Shown piece by piece: positions 34,778-42,979 of a stretch of 64,000 nucleotides of DNA. This stretch comes from CALCKU01 sp964607445 (GTDB taxonomy: Bacteria > Pseudomonadota > Alphaproteobacteria > Caulobacterales > Maricaulaceae): the NCBI GenBank assembly GCA_964607445.1, contig CAZSKN010000007.1, positions 31,259 to 95,258 on the forward strand. Reading direction: 5' to 3'. Each line of letters opens with the position of its first letter. The stretch's first letter is position 1. The notes beneath the pieces were generated by a model that saw only the letters and a program-made list of their open reading frames with translations, made no database searches and was not told the origin of the DNA. The position numbers and the translations under genes are program-made.

Positions 34778-35742
34778 CACAAAACGGTAAAGACCCTGTC
34801 ACGATAGCCCGCCGCGTATTGCGTACGGAGATTACGGCCTTGGAAACATTATCCCAAAGCTTAGGACCTGACTTCACCGCCATTATTAAGGTATTAAAGG
34901 CATGTCAGGGCAAAATTATCCTGTCAGGCGTTGGAAAATCCGGCCATGTTGCGCGTAAAATCGCGGCCACGCTGACAAGTACGGGCTCAATCGCCAATTA
35001 TATACATCCGACAGAGGCGAGCCACGGGGATATGGGCCTGATAACGCGCCAAGATGCGGTGATTGCACTTTCGCGCTCCGGAGAAACGCGTGAACTCGCT
35101 GATCTGATTCACTATTGCAACCGGTTTTCCATCCCGCTTATCGCCATGACGGCAAACGCTGACAGTACGCTTGGCGGCGCAGCGCATCATCTACTCTTAT
35201 TGCCTGACGCCCCCGAGGCCTGCGCCGAGACCCGCGCGCCCACAACCTCGACCGTTTTACAAATGGCGCTTGGTGATGCCGTGGCCGTGGCCCTATTGGA
35301 AGCAAAAGGATTTACGGCGTCCGAATTTAAAACCTTCCATCCCGGCGGGGCCTTAGGCGCCTCGCTGCTGAGTGTGTCCGATATTATGCATAACGGGGCG
35401 CGTCTGCCTCTGGTCGGGCCCGAAACCAAAATATCGCAGGCCTTGGACGTGATGAGTGAAAAAGGGTTTGGCTGTGTCGGTGTTTGGGACAAAAAGACAT
35501 TATTGGGCATGGTCACAGATGGGGATATAAGGCGGCATTTATCTGACGACTTGGCCTATCAACCGGTCAGCGCCATCATGACCACCGCGCCAAAGGTAGC
35601 GATGCCGACGGCCTTGGCCGCAGATGTACTTCGGCAAATGACGTCGGAGACCCCGAAAGTCATGCAAATGTTTGTTGTTGAAGAGGGCGTGCCGGTCGGA
35701 ATTGTGCATATGCATGACTTTCTGCGGGTAGGGCTTGTATAA
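34774..35742 (+). CDS. kdsD: Arabinose-5-phosphate isomerase (KdsD/KpsF/GutQ family)
   Basis: 322 residues. It converts ribulose-5-phosphate to arabinose-5-phosphate, the first step to Kdo for lipopolysaccharide. The SIS domain shows ILSGVGKSGHVARKIAATL, STGSIANYIHPTEASHGDMG and ALSRSGETREL. Then come PTTSTVLQMALGDAVAVALL and the HPGGALGASL motif, followed by two CBS repeats (VSDIMHNGARLPLV and VSAIMTTAPKVAMP). Start and upstream stop overlap by four bases (ATGA), so it is coupled to the glycosyltransferase gene. Confidence 0.94.
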   Translation: MTQNGKDPVTIARRVLRTEITALETLSQSLGPDFTAIIKVLKACQGKIILSGVGKSGHVARKIAATLTSTGSIANYIHPTEASHGDMGLITRQDAVIALSRSGETRELADLIHYCNRFSIPLIAMTANADSTLGGAAHHLLLLPDAPEACAETRAPTTSTVLQMALGDAVAVALLEAKGFTASEFKTFHPGGALGASLLSVSDIMHNGARLPLVGPETKISQALDVMSEKGFGCVGVWDKKTLLGMVTDGDIRRHLSDDLAYQPVSAIMTTAPKVAMPTALAADVLRQMTSETPKVMQMFVVEEGVPVGIVHMHDFLRVGLV

Positions 35743-35859
35743 AGTGCTAGCTTGTATAAACCGCGCTTGCATATAGCGGCTGTTTTATAGGGGTCGGTAA
35801 ACTTAAAGAGAGTTTTAAATCTTCTATTCTAAGAGACTCTATATCTAAGGATGTTAAAT

Positions 35860-37380
35860 ATGACACGTATACCTAAACCTTATATAGCTCCGAATACGCT
35901 AGAGTTTGAGACCCATGCTTTAGTCAAACCCACCGGGTTTCGCGAGTATGACGCGCGTTGGTGGTTTGGTATTCCGGGGCATGAAAAAGACCCCGACCTT
36001 AATCTTTATGGTGTTCAGGCTTTAGGCGAAGGTCTTGGGACGTTAATGTACGAGCAGGACATTGCGCCAAAAATCGCGGTCGGACATGATTTCAGGCATT
36101 ATTCACTTTCTATCAAACAGGCATTGATCGTCGGTCTGATGAATGCCGGTATCGAGGTTCTCGATATTGGTCTGGCGCTTTCGCCTATGGCTTATTTCGC
36201 GCAATTCCATCTTGATTGCCCGGGTGTGGCTATGGTCACAGCCTCACATAATTCTAATGGCTGGACGGGTGTGAAAATGGGGGTTGAACCCCCGCTGACC
36301 TTCGGGCCGGATGAAATGGGACGTCTGAAAGAAATCGTATTGGGCGGACTGTCCAAACCCCGCACAGGGGGGGCTTATAAATATGTCGACGGGGTGCGCG
36401 AAGCCTATATTGCCGATATTGTCAAAGACGTAAAATTAGATAATAAAATCAAAGTCGTCGCGGCCTGTGGTAACGGTACAGCGGGCGCCTTTGTCGAAGA
36501 GGCCTTAAAGGCTATCGGGGCCGATGTTGTCGCGGTCGAGTGCGAATTAGACTACACATTCCCCAATTATAATCCCAATCCCGAAGATATGAAAATGCTG
36601 CATGCTATGGCAGACGCTTGCAAAAAACACGGCGCAGATGTCGCCCTTGGGTTTGACGGGGACGGTGATCGTTGCGGCGTGGTTGATAATGAGGGCGAGG
36701 AAATATTTGCCGATAAGGTCGGGGTGATGCTCGCGCGGGATCTTTCCGAACTTTATCCCAACGCCCAATTCGTTGCTGATGTGAAATCAACGGGTTTGTT
36801 TCAGACCGATCCCATTTTACAAAAAAACGGGGCGAAAACCGATTATTATAAAACCGGCCATAGTTATATTAAGCGACGGTCTAAGGAATTAAACGCACTT
36901 GTCGGGTTTGAAAAGTCCGGTCATTACTTCTTTAACGCCCCTATTGGGCGCGGTTATGATTGCGGTCTGACCTCGGCGGTGGCGATATTGCAAATGCTAG
37001 ACCGTAACCCGGGCACGTCAATGGCGGATATGCGACGCGCGCTCCCTCAGACATGGGGTAGTCCGACAATGTCGCCGTATTGCGCTGATGAAGAAAAATA
37101 CGGTGTAGTCGACCGTATCATTGCAGATGTGCAAAAATCAGTGGATGCAGGAGAGACGATTTTGGGTCAAAAAATTGTCGATGTGAACACCGTCAACGGC
37201 GTGCGTATGACGCTCGAAGACGGTACATGGGGGCTTATGCGCGCCAGTTCTAACACGCCGAACCTTGTGGTTGTCGTCGAAAGCCCGACCTCGGAAGACA
37301 ATATGATCGGCATGTTTCGCGAGATCGAAAAGCGCTTGTCCAAATATTCCGAAATCGGTGAGTTTGATCAAAAGATTTAG
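35860..37380 (+). CDS. Phosphomannomutase/phosphoglucomutase
   Basis: 506 residues from the ATG at 35860, about nine bases after CTAAGG; an ATG three codons earlier is too close to that site. The enzyme interconverts hexose 1- and 6-phosphates for GDP-mannose and UDP-glucose synthesis. The active-site serine is in TASHNSNG (about S129), the metal loop is GFDGDGDRCGVVD, the sugar-binding loop GFEKSGHYFF, and the phosphate-binding RASSNTPNLVV is at the end. It belongs with the adjacent kdsD and glycosyltransferase genes in envelope polysaccharide synthesis, and its product would also feed GalU at 50244. The preference between mannose and glucose cannot be decided. Confidence 0.93.
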   Translation: MTRIPKPYIAPNTLEFETHALVKPTGFREYDARWWFGIPGHEKDPDLNLYGVQALGEGLGTLMYEQDIAPKIAVGHDFRHYSLSIKQALIVGLMNAGIEVLDIGLALSPMAYFAQFHLDCPGVAMVTASHNSNGWTGVKMGVEPPLTFGPDEMGRLKEIVLGGLSKPRTGGAYKYVDGVREAYIADIVKDVKLDNKIKVVAACGNGTAGAFVEEALKAIGADVVAVECELDYTFPNYNPNPEDMKMLHAMADACKKHGADVALGFDGDGDRCGVVDNEGEEIFADKVGVMLARDLSELYPNAQFVADVKSTGLFQTDPILQKNGAKTDYYKTGHSYIKRRSKELNALVGFEKSGHYFFNAPIGRGYDCGLTSAVAILQMLDRNPGTSMADMRRALPQTWGSPTMSPYCADEEKYGVVDRIIADVQKSVDAGETILGQKIVDVNTVNGVRMTLEDGTWGLMRASSNTPNLVVVVESPTSEDNMIGMFREIEKRLSKYSEIGEFDQKI

Positions 37381-37394
37381 AGGCGCGAGCCTCT
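37379..37394 (+). terminator. Hairpin overlapping the phosphomannomutase stop codon
   Basis: AGAGGC-GCGA-GCCTCT is a perfect six-base stem with a GNRA-type tetraloop, starting within the TAG stop. It is followed by GGCTTTCT, a poor T-tract. It could be a weak terminator or a 3' end stabiliser. Confidence 0.4.
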
Positions 37395-37442
37395 GGCTTT
37401 CTCGGGCGAGTACAACCGTACAGGCATGTTGTCATCCCGGCA

Positions 37443-38390
37443 TTATCCCTCCAGACCTGTAATCTGGAGATCTGTGACTTTGATGACGGCTTTAAAGCCG
37501 CTGATTTTATAGGTAAAACGTAGCGGGATATGCAGGCCATTGTCTGCCGTTGTTTTGAAATAGACTTTTACGGGGGTATTGCGCTCATGCTCTTCAGGCA
37601 GGTCCTCAGGGTCAAAGCCTGATAGGGGTTCGTAAAAGACATGGCAACGCAGGGTCTCGACGCGCTCACCTTTAAATTTCAGGACTTTTGTACCTGCCGC
37701 GACCATGCGCAAATTATAATGCTGCTTGCTGTCAAAAACACGCACGCCGCCTGAGCACAGCGGGCTATCCAATTTTTGCCCGCCTAACATAAGGTTAAGC
37801 ACAGCCGAGAGGGTATCATCTGCGCTAAAGCGGTCTAACGGGCTAGCGGGCGGTACGCCTTGGGAGCCCAGCGGCGGCTTAATACCGACGCTGACAAGGC
37901 TCTGGCTATAATCATAATCCATCTCGACGCGGCGGTTTTTCTTGTCCTCGTTTTGCTGCACATGTTGGACGGGATAAAGCCCTGAGCGGTCAAGACGACC
38001 AGAGGTATGGGCCCATATTCTGAGCTTTTTTAACAATGCTGCCAGACCCGAGGTTCTGAGCTTGGCGCGGACATCATAGTGGGTCGGGGTATAAAATCCT
38101 TCATAATCGGCCTTGATCATGCGTAGACCCAAGACATATCCTTTTAATTTGAAATGGAATTGCACAGCGTTTGCGGGGGCAGGTGAAAGGGTCCACGCTG
38201 GATCAGCGGGGGCAGAATCACTTTGTGCGGCCGCTGTGTTGTCAAGGATATGAAAATGACCGGACAGGGCTAAATACCCGAGAATCGCGAGGCTAAAAAG
38301 AGATGCACGTATCAATATAGCCCTAGGTTGAACATGTCGTCGCCGCGCTGGCCGGATTGTGAATTTAGATATGAGCTTTCTGCCTATCAT
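37443..38390 (-). CDS. DUF3108 domain-containing periplasmic protein
   Basis: 315 residues from the ATG at 38388-38390, preceded by AAAGGAAGCT; the frame extends 11 codons further without a site. An N-terminal basic stretch and hydrophobic helix (ASLFSLAILGYLALSGHFHI) act as signal or anchor. The DUF3108 domain covers the rest: FHFKLKGYVLGLRMIKADYE, YDVRAKLRTSGLAALLKKL, the metal-free beta-barrel repeats, and IPLRFTYKISGFKAVIKVTD at the end. DUF3108 proteins are periplasmic and of unknown role. It is convergent with the phosphomannomutase gene. Confidence 0.87.
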   Translation of the reverse strand: MIGRKLISKFTIRPARRRHVQPRAILIRASLFSLAILGYLALSGHFHILDNTAAAQSDSAPADPAWTLSPAPANAVQFHFKLKGYVLGLRMIKADYEGFYTPTHYDVRAKLRTSGLAALLKKLRIWAHTSGRLDRSGLYPVQHVQQNEDKKNRRVEMDYDYSQSLVSVGIKPPLGSQGVPPASPLDRFSADDTLSAVLNLMLGGQKLDSPLCSGGVRVFDSKQHYNLRMVAAGTKVLKFKGERVETLRCHVFYEPLSGFDPEDLPEEHERNTPVKVYFKTTADNGLHIPLRFTYKISGFKAVIKVTDLQITGLEG

Positions 38391-38509
38391 AGCTTCCTTT
38401 AAAGTCTGTTGTGAGGCCGTCAAAGCAAGTTTTGCAGTGGAATCGATCTGTTATGTTCTATTCGGCGCTAAACCGACGGTCTCTGGAACGGTGTAAGCGC
38501 AAATAAGAC

Positions 38510-38538
38510 TTGACGGGTCACGGTTTCAGAGATACATC
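38510..38538 (+). promoter_or_regulatory. Probable promoter of rpmB
   Basis: TTGACG (38510-38515) and TACATC (38533-38538) are separated by 17 bases. Transcription would begin near 38545, only about ten bases before the leader terminator hairpin. Confidence 0.55.
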
Positions 38539-38554
38539 CCGCCCAACTCAAACA

Positions 38555-38578
38555 AGCCCGCAAGAGTGCGGGCCTTTT
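38555..38578 (+). terminator. Intrinsic terminator in the rpmB leader
   Basis: GCCCGCA and TGCGGGC enclose AGAG and are followed by CTTTTTA. The hairpin ends 23 bases before the rpmB start codon, and no plus-strand gene lies upstream for it to close. It may attenuate rpmB. Confidence 0.8.
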
Positions 38579-38600
38579 TACATTTTAAAGGTGCCCTACG

Positions 38601-38900
38601 ATGTCACGTCGCTGCGATCTCCTCAATACTGGCCCGATGTCGGGCAATAATGTGTCTCATGCTATGAACAAGACGCGTCGGCGTTTTGATGTTAATCTCT
38701 GTAATGTGACCTTGACCTCTGATGCTTTAGGCCAAAAATATAGACTGCGGGTTGCGGCTAAAACGCTCCGCACTGTCGATTTTAAAGGCGGCCTTGATAG
38801 CTTTCTTCTCGGCACGAAAAACCATAAATTGTCAGATAAGGCCAAGAAGATCAAAAAAGCGATCTTGAAGAAAGCTGAAGAGGGCGCAGAAGCGGCCTAG
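38601..38900 (+). CDS. rpmB: 50S ribosomal protein L28
   Basis: 99 residues. The family pattern is clear: MSRRCDLLNTGPMSGNNVSH with the conserved N-terminal Cys and NNVSHA, then NKTRRRFDVNLCNVTLTSD and a Lys/Ala-rich tail that is longer than in E. coli, as is usual in Alphaproteobacteria. The start is preceded by AAAGGTGCCCTACG. Unlike the common rpmB-rpmG arrangement it stands alone. It has its own terminator downstream and, unusually, another between promoter and start codon. Confidence 0.96.
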   Translation: MSRRCDLLNTGPMSGNNVSHAMNKTRRRFDVNLCNVTLTSDALGQKYRLRVAAKTLRTVDFKGGLDSFLLGTKNHKLSDKAKKIKKAILKKAEEGAEAA

Positions 38901-38932
38901 TTTTCGACCATATAGATTGATTTTATAATTAT

Positions 38933-38956
38933 AACCCGTCGTAAGGCGGGTTTTAT
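38933..38956 (+). terminator. Intrinsic terminator of rpmB
   Basis: AACCCGTC and GGCGGGTT pair (one G-U) around GTAA and are followed by TTATTTT. Confidence 0.85.
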
Positions 38957-39020
38957 TTTGGCTCTGTCTCGCTCATTGAGGGTTAATTGACGGAGGGCTG
39001 ATAAGCGTTTATTGTAGAGT

Positions 39021-39922
39021 ATGGAAAATGCGACAAGTTTCGGGGCGCAAGCCGATGTTTATGCGCAGGCCCGCCCCCATTATCCCGAAGCGTTATTTGA
39101 CTGGATTGCACAACAGGCTCAAAGCCAAGAGGCGGTATGGGATGTCGGTACGGGTTCCGGGCAGGCGGCGGCCTCATTGGCCAATAGGTTTTCGCGCGTT
39201 TATGCAACAGATATTGACGCGGCTCAAATTGCTCAGGCTGTAAAGCTTTCAAATGCCGAGTTTCGGCAAGCTCCGGCCGAGCGTTCGGGGTTGAGCGACG
39301 GCTCTGTTGATGCGGTCACGGTAGCTACGGCTCTGCACTGGTTTGATTTTGAACGCTTTTGGGTGGAGGTCGCGCGTGTGGCCCGCCCCGCAGCATTGTT
39401 TTGCGCGTGGACTTATTACCGTGCAGAAACAGACGCCGATATTGCCAGCCATCTCGTGGATCCCGTTATGGATATTCTTGAACCCTATTGGTCGGAAGGC
39501 AACCAGATTACGTGGCGCGGCTATTTGAATGCNNNNNNNNNNNNNNNNNNNNNNNNNNNNNNNNNNNNNNNNNNNNNNNNNNNNNNNNNNNNNNNNNNNN
39601 NNNNNNNNNNNNNNNNNNNNNNNNNNNNNNNNTTGAACCCTATTGGTCGGAAGGCAACCAGATTACGTGGCGCGGCTATTTGAATGCGGATGTCAAATGT
39701 CCATTTGAGCGTATCAAGGCTCCGGATTTTAGCTGTGAGCTGAACTGGACACCTGCCCAGATCATAAACTTCATGCGCTCGATGTCAGCTCATAAAAGAG
39801 CACGGCTGGACGGTCATGAAAACGCTTTGGATGCGATTGAGGCGCAGGCGTTGAAAAAATTGGGGGACAGGACGCGGCCATACGCTTTGCCGTTACATAT
39901 TCTGGCAGCGCGCATCGTGTGA
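39021..39922 (+). CDS. Class I SAM-dependent methyltransferase (split by a false gap)
   Basis: The gene appears as two frames interrupted by 100 N. The 55 bases before the gap are identical to the 55 after it. Collapsing N plus one copy (155 bases) gives one uninterrupted protein of 248 residues. Its first part has the SAM-binding loop VWDVGTGSGQAAASLANRF (about 40-58) and the acidic end of strand 2 (YATDID). ERSGLSDGSVDAVTVATALH WF follows in the usual order. It belongs to the UbiE/methyltransferase-11 group, with an N-terminus (FGAQADVYAQARPHYPEAL) typical of small-molecule methyltransferases. The substrate is unknown. Confidence 0.9.
39478..39687. other. Scaffold gap of 100 N flanked by a 55-base duplicate
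   Basis: Bases 39478-39532 and 39633-39687 are identical, with N from 39533 to 39632. This is what overlapping contig ends look like when a scaffolder inserts a fixed 100-N spacer; no sequence needs to be missing. Confidence 0.92.
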
Positions 39923-39927
39923 TGAGG

Positions 39928-39969
39928 CCAGTTTAATCAGGCCAGTTTAATCAGACAGGTTTAATCAGG
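39928..39969. repeat. Three tandem 14-base units at the folE 3' end
   Basis: CCAGTTTAATCAGG, CCAGTTTAATCAGA and CAGGTTTAATCAGG follow one another. The last contains the final codons and stop of folE (minus strand); the first two lie between folE and the methyltransferase. They probably arose by local duplication. Confidence 0.8.
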
Positions 39970-40571
39970 CGCAAAAACCGTTCTTGCAAAGCGGGGTTTG
40001 TTTTAAACTCACCTGTAAATTGCGTGGTTATCGTCGAAACATTCGGATGGTGCACACCGCGTGTGGACATGCATTGATGCACAGCATCAATCATGACAGC
40101 AGAGCCGCGCGGCTTTAAAGCACTATCAATGGCGTCTGCGATTTGCGCGGTCATGGTTTCTTGGGTCTGGAGGCGTTTGGCAAATATCTCGACGACTTTC
40201 ACCAATTTGGAAATCCCGACCACTTTGTCTGTCGGCAGATAGGCGACATAGGCTGTCCCCAGAAAGGGCGCCATATGGTGCTCGCAATGGCTCTCAACGT
40301 CTATCTCGCGCAGAATAACCATATCGTCATAGCCCGAGACGTCTTCAAACACGCGCGAAAGCTCCTCGGCAGGGTCAAGGTCGTAACCCCGATACCATTC
40401 GCTATAGGCATTGACCACACGTTTGGGCGTGTCTATCAGGCCTTCACGGTCAGGATTATCACCCGCCCAGGCTATCAGCGTGCGTACAGCCTCCATAGCC
40501 TCTTCTCGAGAGGGACGAGGCGCATCATTGACGGCTTTAAGGACTGTTTTATGGCTTTTATCTATACTCAT
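39951..40571 (-). CDS. folE: GTP cyclohydrolase I
   Basis: 206 residues. It converts GTP to dihydroneopterin triphosphate, the first step of folate synthesis. The zinc site is DVESHCEHHMAPFLGTAYVA (Cys and His ligands), with the second zinc Cys in AVHQCMSTRGV. LPTDKVVGISKLVKVVEIFA and RLQTQETMTAQIADAI complete the family signature. The N-terminal 30 residues are variable, as usual. It is convergent with the methyltransferase, and its 3' end is duplicated as short tandem units. Confidence 0.96.
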   Translation of the reverse strand: MSIDKSHKTVLKAVNDAPRPSREEAMEAVRTLIAWAGDNPDREGLIDTPKRVVNAYSEWYRGYDLDPAEELSRVFEDVSGYDDMVILREIDVESHCEHHMAPFLGTAYVAYLPTDKVVGISKLVKVVEIFAKRLQTQETMTAQIADAIDSALKPRGSAVMIDAVHQCMSTRGVHHPNVSTITTQFTGEFKTNPALQERFLRLIKPV

Positions 40572-40642
40572 ACCGCCCTATAGCGCGAGATGTCTTAAAA
40601 AACCAGCCACAAATACGCACAGGTTTTATGCAGTCTTACACC

Positions 40643-41239
40643 CTAGCCTTTACATGTCGTAGGCGTGCTTAACAGGCCAAAGCGGTTAATCTCGTCGGGG
40701 GTCAGTATATGGACGGATGTGGGCGGGGCGGCCTCGCGCGTAAAGACATAAAATTCAGGGTCAATGCCCATATCTTTGAGAAAGTTTTCATGTCGTCTCT
40801 GGCGCGGATCAAACCCTGTTTTGACGGGGTCTGTGCCTTTGCCGTAGCTCCAGCGATGTACGCCGATACGTGCGCCGCAATCCATTGTTCGCTCTACGCC
40901 AGCTAAAAATAGGTCCACAGCGCCCGAAGCGATATAGCTATTGCCGTCCAGATGTGTATGCAGGCCCAGCTTACGGATACGCCGTGCTAGGCGCAAATTC
41001 ATATCCGCGTCTATTGTCCCGCTCATACTTTTGAGAATAAGGGTTTCAAATTTCGGATTATCCGAGAGAAATTCTGTAATCTGACCCACAGAGCGGTCAT
41101 CCGTGTGACCAAAACCATAGGCTTTTTGTCCAATGATCTCAAAGCGCAAAAGATTGCGATCTGGTTTTATCGCTTCGAAAATCGCGACAAAGGCCCCAAA
41201 TAACATGACGATAGCGACGATGATTTGTTGTGTTCTCAT
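40643..41239 (-). CDS. Periplasmic ClpP/crotonase-fold protein (COG3904-like)
   Basis: 198 residues. An N-terminal signal or anchor (IIVAIVMLFGAFVAIFEAI) is followed by a domain with the ClpP/crotonase layout seen in COG3904 proteins: FETLILKSMSGTIDADMNLR, then IRKLGLHTHLDG, SYIASGAVDLFLAGVERTM (Ser at the position of the family nucleophile) and CGARIGVHRWSYGKG with its His. In related proteins the serine is flanked by two Cys (C-x-S-x-C); here these are missing, so activity is uncertain. It starts only 23 bases from cysS in the opposite direction. Confidence 0.7.
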   Translation of the reverse strand: MRTQQIIVAIVMLFGAFVAIFEAIKPDRNLLRFEIIGQKAYGFGHTDDRSVGQITEFLSDNPKFETLILKSMSGTIDADMNLRLARRIRKLGLHTHLDGNSYIASGAVDLFLAGVERTMDCGARIGVHRWSYGKGTDPVKTGFDPRQRRHENFLKDMGIDPEFYVFTREAAPPTSVHILTPDEINRFGLLSTPTTCKG

Positions 41240-41262
41240 ATAATTTGTCTAAACCGTGTTTT

Positions 41263-42780
41263 ATGACAGATCAAACCCCGCAGCTGACATTATATAATTC
41301 GCTGACGCGTAAAAGAGAGGTCTTTACACCTCAGGATCCCAAACGTGTGACGATGTATAATTGCGGCCCGACCGTTTATAGCTATGCCCATATTGGTAAT
41401 GCGCGCGCGGCCGTTATTGCCGATGTGCTGTTTCGGATCTTGCGCCATATTTACGGTAAAGACCATGTCGTCTATGCGCGCAATATTACCGATGTAGATG
41501 ATAGAATTATCGCCGCTGCCGCGCAGCAAGGCGTACCGATTTCAAACATTACGGAAAAATATGCCCGTATTTATAATGAAGACCTCGCAGCCATTGGCTG
41601 CTTACCCCCCACCGTACAGCCCAAAGCCACAGAGCATATTGACGGTATGATTGAGCTCATCAGTACCTTGTTGAAAGACGGTTATGCCTATGAAAGCGAA
41701 GGCCATGTCTTTTTTGAAGTCTCGAAATATGCGGAATATGGCCAATTATCGGGCAATACGCTCGACGCTTTGCGCGGTGGAAACCGTGTGGGCGAAGGCG
41801 AGGTGGCGCGCAAGAAAAATTCCGCGGATTTTGTTCTCTGGAAACCGCCATTGGATGGTGTGGGGTGGGAGGCGCCATTTGGTATAGGGCGTCCGGGCTG
41901 GCATATAGAATGTTCCGCTATGGCCAAAGCGACTTTGGATGAAACTATAGATATTCATTGCGGCGGGGTCGATCTTAAGTTCCCGCACCACGAAAATGAA
42001 ATTGCGCAAAGCAACTGCGCGCATGGCAAGCCTATGGCGAAATATTGGGTGCATAATGAGTTCTTGAATATGGGCAAAGACAAAATGTCCAAGAGTTTGG
42101 GAAATGTGAAACTTGTCCACGACCTGCTCAAAGACTGGGACGGGGAGGTGATAAGGCTCGCGCTCCTTAAGGCGCATTACCGCTCGGAACTGATTTGGTC
42201 AGACGATTTACTCAAGGAGAGTAAAAAGAACCTTGATAGTTGGTATAGATCAATTTTAAAATCCCGAAATCATAAACCCATTCCAACAGGTGGGGCTATT
42301 TCTCAAAGAAAATTAAAAGCCTCTATGCCTGAAAGGTTAGTAGAAATGTTGGCTTATGACCTAGATATTATTGAAGCTATTGTGGAGCTAAATCATATGC
42401 ATGATGATTTAGAAATGATGTTAACTAGTTTTGAGCATGAATTTAATGAAGAAGGAGAGCCGTATCCTGAACATATGAAACGTGCGAGTTCTGATTTGGG
42501 TGATGTGATAAATGATTTTTTATGCGAAGCCAACCTTCTCGGCCTTTTGCAAAAAGACCCTGAAGCGTGGTTCAAGGGTGGGATGGATACAGATAGCTGT
42601 GATCAGCTTGTCAAAGAATATGACGCGGTGCGGACCAAAGCGGTTGTGGCCAAAGCCGCAGGCGACAAAGCCGCGATGGGCGAAGCCTTTGCCCGTTCTG
42701 ATGCGATACGTGATGAATTAAAAGCCCAAGGCATTGTTATTGAAACCGGCCCCGATGGTTCGAGCTGGCGAAAAGCCTAG
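41263..42780 (+). CDS. cysS: Cysteinyl-tRNA synthetase
   Basis: 505 residues from the ATG at 41263; a TTG-type start 11 codons earlier is less likely. Class I synthetase: the zinc Cys is in MYNCGPTVYSYAHIGNAR with the HIGH-type AHIGN, GWHIECSAMA supplies another zinc ligand, HHENEIAQS the next, and KDKMSKSLGN is the KMSKS loop. The C-terminal helical region at residues of about 325-420 is strongly divergent and AT-rich (bases 42241-42500), and the usual DDLNTP motif reads YDLDII. The gene end (LLGLLQKDPEAWFKG and after) is normal again. No ribosome-binding site is visible. Confidence 0.95.
   Translation: MTDQTPQLTLYNSLTRKREVFTPQDPKRVTMYNCGPTVYSYAHIGNARAAVIADVLFRILRHIYGKDHVVYARNITDVDDRIIAAAAQQGVPISNITEKYARIYNEDLAAIGCLPPTVQPKATEHIDGMIELISTLLKDGYAYESEGHVFFEVSKYAEYGQLSGNTLDALRGGNRVGEGEVARKKNSADFVLWKPPLDGVGWEAPFGIGRPGWHIECSAMAKATLDETIDIHCGGVDLKFPHHENEIAQSNCAHGKPMAKYWVHNEFLNMGKDKMSKSLGNVKLVHDLLKDWDGEVIRLALLKAHYRSELIWSDDLLKESKKNLDSWYRSILKSRNHKPIPTGGAISQRKLKASMPERLVEMLAYDLDIIEAIVELNHMHDDLEMMLTSFEHEFNEEGEPYPEHMKRASSDLGDVINDFLCEANLLGLLQKDPEAWFKGGMDTDSCDQLVKEYDAVRTKAVVAKAAGDKAAMGEAFARSDAIRDELKAQGIVIETGPDGSSWRKA
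42241..42500 (+). other. cysS: AT-rich divergent patch inside cysS
   Basis: By hand count 81 of 240 bases at 42241-42480 are G or C (34%), against about 57% in 42121-42180 and 42601-42660. Codons AGA, AGG, TTA and AGT become common here. The encoded segment lies between the catalytic core and the C-terminal end of CysRS. Confidence 0.75.
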
Positions 42781-42941
42781 GCTGATCTGGCCTCATTCTC
42801 GGGCTATCCAAGGGACTTTCTTGATTTTCTTTGTGGGCAGGCCTTAAGGTCTGCGGATGACGAAAGCCCAAAGCTGCCCTCGTTATGCCATAATCAATGT
42901 GTAAATCGTCAATAATGGCACAAATTCTTTAATTTGTTCTC

Positions 42942-42956
42942 TTAATGTTCTATTAA
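42942..42956 (+). promoter_or_regulatory. TTAA-N7-TTAA sequence (CtrA-box match)
   Basis: TTAA-TGTTCTA-TTAA, a perfect match to the full CtrA consensus, lies 24 bases before the GIY-YIG start. TTAATGTTC is also directly repeated. The -10 that fits (42976-42981) would overlap the start codon, so its role is doubtful. Confidence 0.35.
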
Positions 42957-42979
42957 TGTTCTTGTTTTATGCAGATATC

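Noticed and set aside
35733..35775. Repeated GCTTGTATAAA after kdsD
   Set aside because: Two perfect copies and one weak copy in a short AT-rich tail, partly made of the last codons of kdsD; no structure or spacing supports a function.
39478..39687. 55-base direct repeats around the N run as a mobile-element target duplication
   Set aside because: The repeat is far longer than target duplications, the frame is restored exactly by collapsing it, and two other 100-N gaps occur; overlapping contig ends explain it better.
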